Shown: piece by piece, positions 11,558 to 20,349 of the stretch
Layout: every line of letters begins with the position of its first letter
How positions within the stretch are numbered: the first letter of the stretch is position 1
From: Stappia sp.
GTDB taxonomy: Bacteria > Pseudomonadota > Alphaproteobacteria > Rhizobiales > Stappiaceae
Direction: 5' to 3'
NCBI GenBank assembly: GCA_002722295.1
Contig: PBLF01000020.1
Span: 104,693-168,692, forward strand
Length of the DNA: 64,000 nt
Notes under the pieces: generated by a model
Seen by the model: only the letters and a program-made list of their open reading frames with translations
Database searches by the model: none
Told to the model about the DNA's origin: nothing
Program-made: the position numbers and the translations under genes

Positions 11558-12036
11558 TCCGCTGCCTCGCGAAGGGCGCCGGCCAGCGGCGGGAGGGGAA
11601 GGGGAGCGGGAAGACGTGCCAGCGTCTTGCGCTTCAGTGCCTCGGGGCGCTGAAGCGAGGAGCACCATCCGTCCTCGAGGTCGATGTGCTGGCCCGCGAA
11701 GGCTGCGATGGCCGCCACCTCCTCATCCGTGACGATGTCGCCAAAGAGATATCCCGCCTTGCCGACGGCCTGGACCGCGACCGAGCAGGGGCGACCGCAA
11801 CCGGCCATGCAGCCGACGTCGGCAAGGGCGACGCGACCATCGAGGTCAAGCGCGCGCAGGGCCTCGGCCAGACGCCTCGAGACATCCTCGCCGACGCGTT
11901 CGCCGTAGTGCGTCGCTCCGTCCTCGTCGACGTGCCGGGCGCGACAGGTCTTGCAGACGGTGACGATCGCGCTGGCGGTGCCGGAGCGTGCCGGGTCGTC
12001 ATGCCCGATGATGGAGGAGGTCAGGTCGCTGGCCAT
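11554..12036 (-). CDS. DUF1636 family cysteine-rich metal-binding protein
   Basis: The 160-residue protein has a conserved cysteine array: Cys28-x2-Cys31 near the start, then Cys76, Cys80 and Cys84 in DVGCMAGCGRPCSVAVQ. The pattern resembles thioredoxin-like 2Fe-2S ferredoxins and is typical of DUF1636, a family predicted to bind metal but without an established role. There is no signal peptide, so it should be cytoplasmic. It is the first gene behind a cobalamin riboswitch and overlaps the ABC ATPase gene, so its function is probably tied to corrinoid or cobalt import. I chose ATG 12036 because the longer frame runs back through the riboswitch and is not coding-like. Confidence 0.8.
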   Translation of the reverse strand: MASDLTSSIIGHDDPARSGTASAIVTVCKTCRARHVDEDGATHYGERVGEDVSRRLAEALRALDLDGRVALADVGCMAGCGRPCSVAVQAVGKAGYLFGDIVTDEEVAAIAAFAGQHIDLEDGWCSSLQRPEALKRKTLARLPAPLPLPPLAGALREAAE

Positions 12037-12169
12037 CCGTATCCTGCCGGTCGAGGGAACGGGGCAGGGGAAGACCGATGGCCGGGGGACGATGCAAGAG
12101 GGAAAGCCTGCACTGTCCGGATATTGCCATGTCGCCTTCCCGGAACACCCCGTCCGGTAATTGGTGAAA

Positions 12170-12326
12170 CCATGATGGCAGGTCTCCTGGCTCGCGGGTC
12201 GCTGCCTCCCCCGCCTTCCCGTCCTGTCCGGACAGTGGCACATGGGGTCGGCTTTCCGCTCACAGTTGCGGGGGCAGCCACGGTTTCGGTCCCTGTTGGG
12301 TACGCCTCACCGTGTTCCCTTTTCAT
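12170..12326 (-). ncRNA. Cobalamin riboswitch controlling the DUF1636-ABC importer operon
   Basis: On the minus strand, from about 12326 down, the segment carries the conserved B12 aptamer parts in order: the GGTGAGGCG-type 5' element, the GGCTGCCCCCGCAACTGTGA core, the GCCACTG element (near 12230) and the B12 box AGCCAGGAGACCTGCC (12177-12192). It lies 134 bases upstream of the DUF1636 start codon. Such aptamers bind adenosylcobalamin and shut expression down when B12 is plentiful. The rest of the 398-base gap (12037-12434) holds only the leader and the 3' end region of the convergent-strand neighbour. Confidence 0.95.
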
Positions 12327-12434
12327 GCCCTTGGAGATTCTCCGCAGGCAACCATCACCACGAAAAGTGGCAGATTGGCCGCCCCGCGGCAACCGCTTTC
12401 GCCTGGGCTGCCACACCCTGGCCCGCCATTGCGT

Positions 12435-13655
<1,221 letters not shown>

Positions 13656-13722
13656 GTCCTCAAGAGACGGAAGTGGGAGGGCGGTCCTGTGTGCGGACGG
13701 CAGGCCCCGTTGCTATCTCTAT

Positions 13723-13740
13723 ATTATGAGATAACATAAC
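13723..13740. promoter_or_regulatory. Candidate Zur box upstream of the COG0523 GTPase
   Basis: On the minus strand the 18 bases read GTTATGTTATCTCATAAT. This matches the alphaproteobacterial Zur pattern GTTATGTTATAACATAAC in the whole first half and most of the second. It lies 67 bases upstream of the GTPase start codon, and a Zur gene lies 3 kb away. Not tested. Confidence 0.65.
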
Positions 13741-13850
13741 AAATCGAACCAAAAGAAAGCCGCGCGGACTCCACTGCGCGGTTTGGTGGCGGCGCGGCTT
13801 CGGGGAGATCCTGGCCGGACGGGCGTGCCCGGCCAGGATCGGATTCCGGG

Positions 13851-14912
13851 TCAGCTCTCGCCGGCGAGGCAGTCCTTCAGCGAGGTGGCCAGATCGTTCA
13901 TCAGCCCGAAGTACTGGTCGGGGCCGGCGGGCAGGGCGGCGCCGAGCGGATCGAGCGTGCCGGTGCGCGCGTTGGTGCCTTCCGTAACGACGGCGATCAG
14001 CTTGGGTTCGAACTGCGGTTCGGCGAAGACGCAGGTCGCCCCCAGTTCGCCGATCTTGGCCTTGATCGCGCTCACGCGCTCAGCGCCGGGGATGACCTCG
14101 GGGCTGACGGTGATCGATCCGGCCGCCGCGAGCCCGAAGCGCTTCTCGAAATACTGGTAGGCATCGTGGAAGACGATGAAGCCCTTGTCCTTCACCGGTG
14201 CCAGCATGTCGCGGATTTCTGCGGTTTCGCTGTCGAGGCGTGCGTTCAGCGCGGCAAGGTTCGCCTCGTAGGCGGCCTTGTTGTCCGGGTCGTGCTCGAC
14301 GAGTTCTTCCGTGATGACCCGGGCCATCGCGCGGGCGTTCTCCGGGTCGAGCCAGACATGCGGGTCCACCTCGCCGTGGCCGTGCTCATGGCCTGCGTGG
14401 GAGTCGTGATCGTGCCCCTCATGATCATGGTCATGACCCTCGTGAGCGTGCTCCTCATGGTCATGCCCGTGATCGTGATCGCCGTGATCGTGCGCGGCGT
14501 GATCGTCATGATCCGCATGGCCGTCGTGGTCATGGTCGTGCGCCTCGAAGGCGCCGCCCTCGCGCGGAGCGAGATGCGTGACGCCCTGGACTTCGCCGAG
14601 CGCGATCGCATGTGCCTTCGAGCCGATGGTCTCGATGGGCTTTTCCAGGAAGGGCTCGAGGTCCTCGCCGACCCAGAAGACGATGTCGGCCTGTTCCAGC
14701 ATCCCGGCCTGCGAGGGCTTGAAGCTCGCGGTGTGGGGCGAGCTCGCGCCTTCCAGGATGAGTTGCGGGCTTCCCACGCCCTGCATGATCGTCGCGACCA
14801 GGGAGTGGACCGGCTTGATCGAGGCGACCACATTCGGTGTCTCGGACAGGGCCATCGTGCTTGTCGAGCACAGGAGCAGCGCGGACACGATTGAGCTGCG
14901 AAGAAGGGACAT
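13851..14912 (-). CDS. znuA: Zinc ABC transporter substrate-binding protein ZnuA
   Basis: The 353-residue periplasmic protein begins with a signal peptide (about residues 1-23) and has the cluster A-I binding-protein fold. Zinc ligands visible are His60 (SSPHTASFKP), His185 (DPHVWLDP) and a later His in FIVFHDAYQYFE. Between them (about residues 125-179) is a flexible loop packed with His and Asp, typical of ZnuA and thought to capture or buffer zinc. It is divergent from znuC with AT-rich palindromes between. A perfect GC-rich stem (13807-13818 with 13829-13840), without a good T tract, lies just past its stop codon. Confidence 0.95.
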   Translation of the reverse strand: MSLLRSSIVSALLLCSTSTMALSETPNVVASIKPVHSLVATIMQGVGSPQLILEGASSPHTASFKPSQAGMLEQADIVFWVGEDLEPFLEKPIETIGSKAHAIALGEVQGVTHLAPREGGAFEAHDHDHDGHADHDDHAAHDHGDHDHGHDHEEHAHEGHDHDHEGHDHDSHAGHEHGHGEVDPHVWLDPENARAMARVITEELVEHDPDNKAAYEANLAALNARLDSETAEIRDMLAPVKDKGFIVFHDAYQYFEKRFGLAAAGSITVSPEVIPGAERVSAIKAKIGELGATCVFAEPQFEPKLIAVVTEGTNARTGTLDPLGAALPAGPDQYFGLMNDLATSLKDCLAGES

Positions 14913-15024
14913 GGCGCAAACTTTCCGTTTCGGGTCTGGGTCTTTTCAGCGAGCGTCCGAGCCAGGGGGCCGGACGTCAATTTCGATGACGCGCGGTGCT
15001 TCCGCGCGTCAACTTTCAGCCTTG

Positions 15025-15068
15025 ATTTGTTATAATATCACGTTGTTGTGTTACTCTATAACGTGTGA
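15025..15068. promoter_or_regulatory. AT-rich palindromic region between znuA and znuC, candidate Zur operator
   Basis: Two adjacent imperfect palindromes are visible: one around GTTATAATATCACG (from 15029) and one around GTGTTACTCTATAACGTG (15047-15064), in an otherwise GC-rich region. Their position between divergent znuA and znuCB-zur, and their likeness to the Zur half-site GTTAT, make them the likely operators for both directions. Confidence 0.55.
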
Positions 15069-15169
15069 GATAAGGGGAGGCAACAGGTTTTGTTTGTCGC
15101 CGGTGGACAGTCCCGCTATCCCGTTCGCAGCGCACGGGACGGGTGAGCCGGGGCGGCTGGCGAGAGCAC

Positions 15170-16081
15170 ATGGATGACGAAATGAGCAAGGAGCGTGATC
15201 GTGGTGCCGCGCTTGCCGGTGCGGGCGGCAGCGAGCCGCTTGTGGCGCTCGAGCGGGCCGGGGTGTTCGCCGACGGGCGCTGGCTGGTGCGTGGGGTCGA
15301 TCTGGCCGTGAGGCCGGGGGAAATCGTGACCCTGATCGGCCCCAACGGGTCGGGCAAGTCCACCACCGCGCGGATGGCGCTCGGGCTTTTGAAGCCCAGC
15401 GAGGGGCGTTCCGAACGTCGCGCCGGTCTGAGGGTCGGTTACGTGCCCCAGAAGGTGACGGTTGACTGGACCCTGCCGCTGGACGTGACGCGCTTCATGC
15501 GCCTGACCGGGCCGGTGCCCCGCGACGAGGCGGAGGCGGCGCTCGCCGCGACAGGCGTCTCCCATCTCGCCCGCGCGGAGGTCCGGCTTCTGTCCGGCGG
15601 CGAGTTCCAGCGGGTGCTTCTGGCCCGCGCCATCGCGCGAAAGCCGCATCTGCTGGTGCTCGACGAGCCCGTGCAGGGCGTCGATTTCTCCGGCGAGAGC
15701 GCGCTCTACGACCTGATCGGACACATCCGCGACGACCTTGGCTGCGGTATCCTGCTGATCTCCCACGACCTGCATGTGGTCATGGCGGCAACCGATCACG
15801 TCATCTGCCTCAACGGACACGTGTGCTGTTCCGGCGCGCCGACGGCGGTTGCCTCGAGCGAGGCGTACCGTCGGCTTTTCGGCGGCCGCGCGAGCCCGGC
15901 ACTGGCCGTCTACGAGCATCATCACGATCACACCCATCTGCCCGACGGGCGCGTGCGCCACGCCGATGGGTCGATCACGGAACACTGTCACCCGGAAGAC
16001 GGCCATCACCACGGGAATGGTGATGAGTCCGGTCACACACATGACCACGGGATCGGGGAGGGCAGGCGCGATGCTGGATGA
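15170..16081 (+). CDS. znuC: Zinc ABC transporter ATP-binding protein ZnuC with histidine-rich C-terminus
   Basis: The 303-residue ATPase energises zinc import through ZnuB. It has a Walker A motif GPNGSGKST (residues 57-65), the signature LLSGGEFQRVLLARA and the Walker B motif LLVLDEPVQGVD. From about residue 250 to the end is a tail with 14 histidines plus Asp/Glu (EHHHDHTH through HTHDHG). That suggests zinc sensing or storage on the cytoplasmic side. The start is uncertain: ATG 15170 is preferred, but GTG 15143 and ATG 15182 are in frame. It overlaps znuB by 11 bases. Confidence 0.93.
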   Translation: MDDEMSKERDRGAALAGAGGSEPLVALERAGVFADGRWLVRGVDLAVRPGEIVTLIGPNGSGKSTTARMALGLLKPSEGRSERRAGLRVGYVPQKVTVDWTLPLDVTRFMRLTGPVPRDEAEAALAATGVSHLARAEVRLLSGGEFQRVLLARAIARKPHLLVLDEPVQGVDFSGESALYDLIGHIRDDLGCGILLISHDLHVVMAATDHVICLNGHVCCSGAPTAVASSEAYRRLFGGRASPALAVYEHHHDHTHLPDGRVRHADGSITEHCHPEDGHHHGNGDESGHTHDHGIGEGRRDAG

Positions 16082-16922
16082 TTTCTTCACCCGCGCGCTC
16101 GTCGCGGGGATCGGCGTGGCCCTCGTGGCGGGGCCGCTCGGCTGTTTCGTCGTGTGGCGGCGGCTGGCCTATTTCGGCGACACGCTCTCCCACGCCGCCC
16201 TGCTGGGGGTGGCGCTGGCCTTCCTGCTGCAGGTCAACGTCACGCTGGCCGTCTTCGTGACCGCGGTTCTGGTGTCGCTTGCCCTGCTGCTCCTGAGGCG
16301 CAAGGCAACGCTTTCGTCGGACGCATTGCTCGGGCTTCTGGCGCATTCCTCGCTTGCGCTCGGGCTCGTCGCGTTGGGATTCATGAGCTGGGTCCGCATC
16401 GATCTCATGGGCTTCCTGTTTGGCGACATCCTGGCCGTTTCGCGCCTCGACATCGCGCTGATCTACGGTGGCGGGGCCGTCGTGCTGACGATTCTCGCGT
16501 TGATCTGGACGCCGCTGTTCGCCGCGACGGTCAACCGCGACGTGGCCGAGGCGGAAGGGCTTCAGCCGGAACGGGCGGATTTCATCTTCATGGTGCTGAT
16601 GGCGACGGTGATCGCCATATCGATGAAGATCGTGGGCGTTCTGCTCATTACCGCCATGCTGATCATCCCCGCTGCAACAGCCCGGCGTCTGGCGGCGGGC
16701 CCGGAACAGATGGCCGTGCTTGCCGGTCTCGTCGGCGTGATCGCGGTGATCGGGGGGCTGGAAGCCTCGCTGAACTGGGATACACCGTCCGGACCGTCGA
16801 TCGTGGTGGCGGCGCTCGCGCTGTTCATCCTGGCGATGACACCGGCCGCCGGTATGCTTATGCGGGCTCTGCGCGGGCGCGATCGCGCGCCGGCGCCGAA
16901 TGACGAGAGGAGCGGACAATGA
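16071..16922 (+). CDS. znuB: Zinc ABC transporter permease ZnuB
   Basis: The 283-residue membrane protein has about eight hydrophobic helices and the ABC-3 family sequence GPLGCFVVWRRLAYFGDTLSHAALLG near the N-terminus. It forms the zinc channel with ZnuC. ATG 16071 lies inside the 3' end of znuC, and its stop overlaps the zur start by four bases, so znuC-znuB-zur is a tightly coupled operon. Confidence 0.95.
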   Translation: MLDDFFTRALVAGIGVALVAGPLGCFVVWRRLAYFGDTLSHAALLGVALAFLLQVNVTLAVFVTAVLVSLALLLLRRKATLSSDALLGLLAHSSLALGLVALGFMSWVRIDLMGFLFGDILAVSRLDIALIYGGGAVVLTILALIWTPLFAATVNRDVAEAEGLQPERADFIFMVLMATVIAISMKIVGVLLITAMLIIPAATARRLAAGPEQMAVLAGLVGVIAVIGGLEASLNWDTPSGPSIVVAALALFILAMTPAAGMLMRALRGRDRAPAPNDERSGQ

Positions 16923-17350
16923 CCCTGAATGACGCGAGCCGTGCGGATCTGACGCGCAATCAGGCGCTGGTGTTCGAGGCGCTCTCGCGGGCCCATGCGC
17001 CGCTTACCGCCTACACGATCCTGGACCAGCTTCGCTCCGAGGGCTTTCGCGCACCGCCGCAGGTCTACAGGGCGCTGGAAAAGCTGGTCGAGATCGGCAT
17101 GGTGCACCGGCTTGAAAGCATCAACGCTTTCGTCGCCTGCAGCCATCCCGGATGCGGGACCCATTCGACCGTGGCCTTCACGATCTGTGACATCTGTGGA
17201 CAGGTGTCGGAACTGAACGACCATGCATTGTCCCACGCGCTCGACGGGATTGCGCTGGAGGCTGACTTTGCCCTGCGCAAGTCGACGGTGGAGCTGCGGG
17301 GGCGCTGCGGCCAGTGCCGCAGCGGGCAGCGCGTGAACGCACCGGCCTGA
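16919..17350 (+). CDS. zur: Fur-family zinc uptake regulator Zur
   Basis: The 143-residue protein has the Fur winged-helix domain (about residues 10-80) and a dimerisation domain with two CxxC-type pairs (CSHPGC... CDICG, and CGQC near the end) for structural zinc. A regulatory His cluster is present (ND-H-ALS-H). As the last gene of znuCB-zur it probably represses the zinc genes on both sides through the AT-rich palindromes, including its own operon. Naming it Zur rather than Fur or Irr rests on the operon and the cysteine pattern. Confidence 0.92.
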   Translation: MTLNDASRADLTRNQALVFEALSRAHAPLTAYTILDQLRSEGFRAPPQVYRALEKLVEIGMVHRLESINAFVACSHPGCGTHSTVAFTICDICGQVSELNDHALSHALDGIALEADFALRKSTVELRGRCGQCRSGQRVNAPA

Positions 17351-17371
17351 TCACCGGGCAAAGGCCGCGTC

Positions 17372-18247
17372 TCAGCCGCGCGCTGCGGCGGTTGCCCCCT
17401 GCGTGGCGTTGTCGCCGGAGGTTTGCGGCAGGATGAAGGGCATTCCCGCGCGCGGAACGGCGCCGACGCGCAAGGGGTGGTCGAAAGCCTTCGACACGAT
17501 CGCGTCGGTCAGCACCGTTGCCGGGCGTCCCCGCGCCAGCAACTGTCCTTCCTTCATCACCAGAACCTGATCGGCGAAAAGGGCCGTCAGGTTGAGGTCG
17601 TGCAGCACGGCCACGACGCCGCCGCCCCGGCGGGCATAGTCCGCCGCGACGTCCATGATCATGATCTGGTGGTGAATGTCGAGGCTCGACACCGGCTCGT
17701 CCAGAAACAGCCAGCGCGGGCCATGGTCGGACACCGGCTCCCAGACCTGGCACAGCACGCGGGCAAGATGCACGCGTTGCTGCTCGCCACCGGACAGGCT
17801 GTGGTAGGGGCGCGGTGCGAAACCGGAGAGGTCCACCTTTTCAAGCGCCTCCGCGATGCGTGCGTGCGCCTGTCGTGCCGACATGGAGAGATTGCGGCGA
17901 ATCCCGAGGCGCACGACCTCGGCGACCGTGAGCGGAAACGCCAGCGCGGTGTGCTGGGCCAGGACACCACGGTCGCGCGCCAGTTCCTCGGGCGCGATTC
18001 CGGAAAGCGACCGGCCGTTGAGTTCCACCTCGCCGGTGTGCGCGACCTCGCCCGTGAGGGCGCGAAGAAGCGAGCTCTTGCCGGATCCGTTGGGGCCGAT
18101 CACCACGGTGAGCGCGCCGGCCTCGGCGGTCAGGCTGACCTGGTCGACGACGGTACGCTTGCCATAGGCAAGCGAGACGTCGCGAGCCTCCAGGACATGG
18201 CGCGGGGTAGGGGCGGCCGGCGTCATTGAGGCGAGCTTTGCGGTCAT
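17372..18247 (-). CDS. hmuV: Haemin import ATP-binding protein HmuV
   Basis: The 291-residue ATPase has a Walker A motif GPNGSGKSS, the signature SLSGGEQQRVHLARVL and the Walker B motif RWLFLDEPVSSLD. These and the insertion between signature and Walker B (LCQVWEPVSDHGPRW) are characteristic of haemin ABC importers. ATG 18247 overlaps the HmuU stop codon (ATGA), which fixes the start. It is the last gene of hmuTUV. A few extra residues at the N-terminus (MTAKLASMTPAAP) precede the conserved domain. Confidence 0.93.
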   Translation of the reverse strand: MTAKLASMTPAAPTPRHVLEARDVSLAYGKRTVVDQVSLTAEAGALTVVIGPNGSGKSSLLRALTGEVAHTGEVELNGRSLSGIAPEELARDRGVLAQHTALAFPLTVAEVVRLGIRRNLSMSARQAHARIAEALEKVDLSGFAPRPYHSLSGGEQQRVHLARVLCQVWEPVSDHGPRWLFLDEPVSSLDIHHQIMIMDVAADYARRGGGVVAVLHDLNLTALFADQVLVMKEGQLLARGRPATVLTDAIVSKAFDHPLRVGAVPRAGMPFILPQTSGDNATQGATAAARG

Positions 18248-19353
18248 AGGCTTGTCAGGCCCTTTCGGCCGAGAAGGATCCACAGGAAGACGGGTGCGCC
18301 GGCGATGGCGGTGACGATGCCGATCGGCAGTTCGGCCGGTGCGACGACCGTGCGGCTTACCGTGTCGGCGAGGATCAGGAGGCTCGCGCCGAGAAGGGCC
18401 GAGGCGGGAAGAAGGTGCCGGTGGTCGGGTCCGATCGTCAGGCGCAGGAGATGAGGCACGACGATGCCGACGAACCCGATGCCGCCGCTGACCGCCACCG
18501 ATGCGCCGGTCGCGGCCGCCACGGCCACGATGCTGCCGGCCTTCAGGCGCTGCACCCGCACGCCAAGGTGCGCCGCGCCGGCCTCGCCCAGGAGCAGGCC
18601 GTTGAGACCCGACGCGAAGAAGGGCATCGACAACAAGACGATGGCGATGATCGGCGCGACGGCCGAGAGCTTTTCCCAGGTCGCGCCGGCAAGCGAGCCG
18701 AGGCCCCAGAAATTCAGGTCCCGCAACTGCTGGTCGTCGGCGACGAAGATCAGGAGACCCGTGGCGGCACCGGCGAGGGCCGCGAGGGCGATGCCGGCGA
18801 GCAGCATCGTGGCGACCGAGGTGAAGCCGCCGCGCGTGCCGATCCGGTAGAGGGTGAAGGTGGTCAGAAGGGCGCCGATGAATGCGGCGAACGGCAGCGC
18901 GTAAAACCCGGCAAAGGCCGAGAAGGGAGCCAGGATCGTTCCGCCGAGCACGATCATCAATGCCGCGCCGAGGCCGGCGCCGGCCGAAACACCGACGATA
19001 CCCGGATCCGCGAGAGGGTTTCTGAACAGGCCCTGCATGAGCGCGCCGGACACGGCGAGGGCGGCACCGACGCAGGCGCCCAGAAGCACGCGAGGCAGGC
19101 GTACCTGCCACAGGATGACGCTGTCGCGAAGTGCGCCGACGGCATCCTCGCGCCGGTCGCCGAAGAGCTCCCCGACAACCCGGAAGAGATCGAGGTCGAG
19201 CGGTCCCGTTGCAAGCGCGAGCGCGCAGACCAGCACAAGAAACAGGCCAAGGAGAAGGATCGCGAGCCGCGCGAGCGGCTCGCGATTTCCCTGGCGCGCC
19301 TCGGCCAGCACGCCCGTGCGTGCCGGCATGTCGGGGGGCGAGGCGACGGTCAT
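18244..19353 (-). CDS. hmuU: Haemin ABC transporter permease HmuU
   Basis: This 369-residue FecCD-family permease has about ten hydrophobic segments and the family motifs LPRVLLGACVGAALAVSGALMQ (its first 18 residues suffice to recognise it) and GFVGIVVPHLLRL. It moves haem across the inner membrane from HmuT, driven by HmuV. It lies 15 bases after hmuT and overlaps hmuV. The N-terminal 35 residues before the first helix are polar and may be partly untranslated; no better start is visible. Confidence 0.93.
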   Translation of the reverse strand: MTVASPPDMPARTGVLAEARQGNREPLARLAILLLGLFLVLVCALALATGPLDLDLFRVVGELFGDRREDAVGALRDSVILWQVRLPRVLLGACVGAALAVSGALMQGLFRNPLADPGIVGVSAGAGLGAALMIVLGGTILAPFSAFAGFYALPFAAFIGALLTTFTLYRIGTRGGFTSVATMLLAGIALAALAGAATGLLIFVADDQQLRDLNFWGLGSLAGATWEKLSAVAPIIAIVLLSMPFFASGLNGLLLGEAGAAHLGVRVQRLKAGSIVAVAAATGASVAVSGGIGFVGIVVPHLLRLTIGPDHRHLLPASALLGASLLILADTVSRTVVAPAELPIGIVTAIAGAPVFLWILLGRKGLTSL

Positions 19354-19368
19354 TGCTGCGCTCCGATC

Positions 19369-20253
19369 TCAGAGGCCGTCGGCGGCAAGGCGCGAGGACA
19401 GGTCGCGTACCGCCTCCGCCGTGCGCGGACCGAACCCGAGCAGGAACAGACCGTCCATGCGCACGAGCCGGTGCTCGCGGCCGGCGGGCGTCTGGGAGAG
19501 CGCCGCGTTGGAGAACAGCTCCTCCGGGTCGACCACATGACCCGCGCCACGGTCGATCATCAGCACGACATCCGGTGCCGCCGCGATCACGGCCTCGTCG
19601 CTGAGCTGCTTGTAGCCGGTCATGCCGGTGATGGCGTTGGTCAGGCCCGCAAGCTCGAGAATGCCGGCCGCGGCCGTATCGGAACCGGCGCCCATGATGC
19701 GTCCGCCCTGCATGGACAGGATGAAGAGCACGCGGGTGTCGCGGTCGATCGCCCGAGCCTCGGCGATGGCGTCGTCGAGGCTCTTCCCGGCCTTTTCGGC
19801 AAGGGGCGCGGCCTTTTCCGGAACGCCGAGCGCCTTGCCGACCGCCTCGATCTTTGCCACGACCGCGTCACGGGTGAAACCGTTGGGAATGGTCGCGACC
19901 GGAACTCCGGCGCGGGCGAGAACGTCCAGCGCCTGAGGAGGTCCGCTGCCCTCGATGGTGAGAATGCCGTCGGGCTTCACCGACAGAACGCCTTCCGGGG
20001 CAAGGGCACGCATGTAGCCGACGTCCGGCAGGTCCGTCGCCGCCTCCGGGAAGGAACTGGTGGTGTCGCGGGCGACGAGCCGGTCCTGCTCGCCGAGATC
20101 GTAGACGATCTCGGTCACGTCGCCACCGATGGAGACGATCCGTTGTGCGCCGGAAAGATCGCCATCGGCGACCGCCGGATGAGCGGCGGCGAGAAAGGTG
20201 AGGGCGGCACCGGCAAGGGGCGCCAGGGCGCGGGTTGAGGAAAAGAACCGCAT
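19369..20253 (-). CDS. hmuT: Haemin-binding periplasmic protein HmuT
   Basis: The 294-residue binding protein has a signal peptide (residues 1-30) and the class III fold. A Tyr in DVGYMRALAPEGVLS sits where the axial haem ligand of ShuT/HmuT is found. I prefer ATG 20253 over the in-frame ATG 20268 because an AAGGA ribosome site lies six bases before it. It follows hmuS by 97 bases and precedes hmuU, so haem binding, transport and release are in one block. Confidence 0.92.
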   Translation of the reverse strand: MRFFSSTRALAPLAGAALTFLAAAHPAVADGDLSGAQRIVSIGGDVTEIVYDLGEQDRLVARDTTSSFPEAATDLPDVGYMRALAPEGVLSVKPDGILTIEGSGPPQALDVLARAGVPVATIPNGFTRDAVVAKIEAVGKALGVPEKAAPLAEKAGKSLDDAIAEARAIDRDTRVLFILSMQGGRIMGAGSDTAAAGILELAGLTNAITGMTGYKQLSDEAVIAAAPDVVLMIDRGAGHVVDPEELFSNAALSQTPAGREHRLVRMDGLFLLGFGPRTAEAVRDLSSRLAADGL

Positions 20254-20349
20254 TCGAAATTCCTTCATGCTCCGGCCCCGCGACGCGCGCTGGCGAAACA
20301 GATCGCGGCAGGGCCGGAAAAGACGACGTTCGTGGCGTGGTCGACCGGG

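Noticed and set aside
12037..12243. Upstream extension of the DUF1636 reading frame by 69 codons
   Set aside because: The extension lies in the riboswitch and leader; the start at 12036 matches the conserved part of the protein and has an AGGA site.
14380..14530. Repetitive CATGATCATGG-like DNA that could be read as a repeat array
   Set aside because: It encodes the His/Asp-rich loop of ZnuA on the minus strand; the periodicity comes from His-Asp codons, not from a CRISPR or satellite repeat.
17372..19111. A 579-codon minus-strand frame suggesting a large fusion with HmuV
   Set aside because: The first 288 codons are out of frame with hmuU and read as Arg-rich nonsense; HmuV starts at 18247, overlapping the HmuU stop.
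18415..20238. Open plus-strand frame of 607 codons opposite hmuU and hmuT
   Set aside because: It is a very charged, Arg/Glu/Gln-rich translation that covers two genes on the other strand. No plausible start signal or family.
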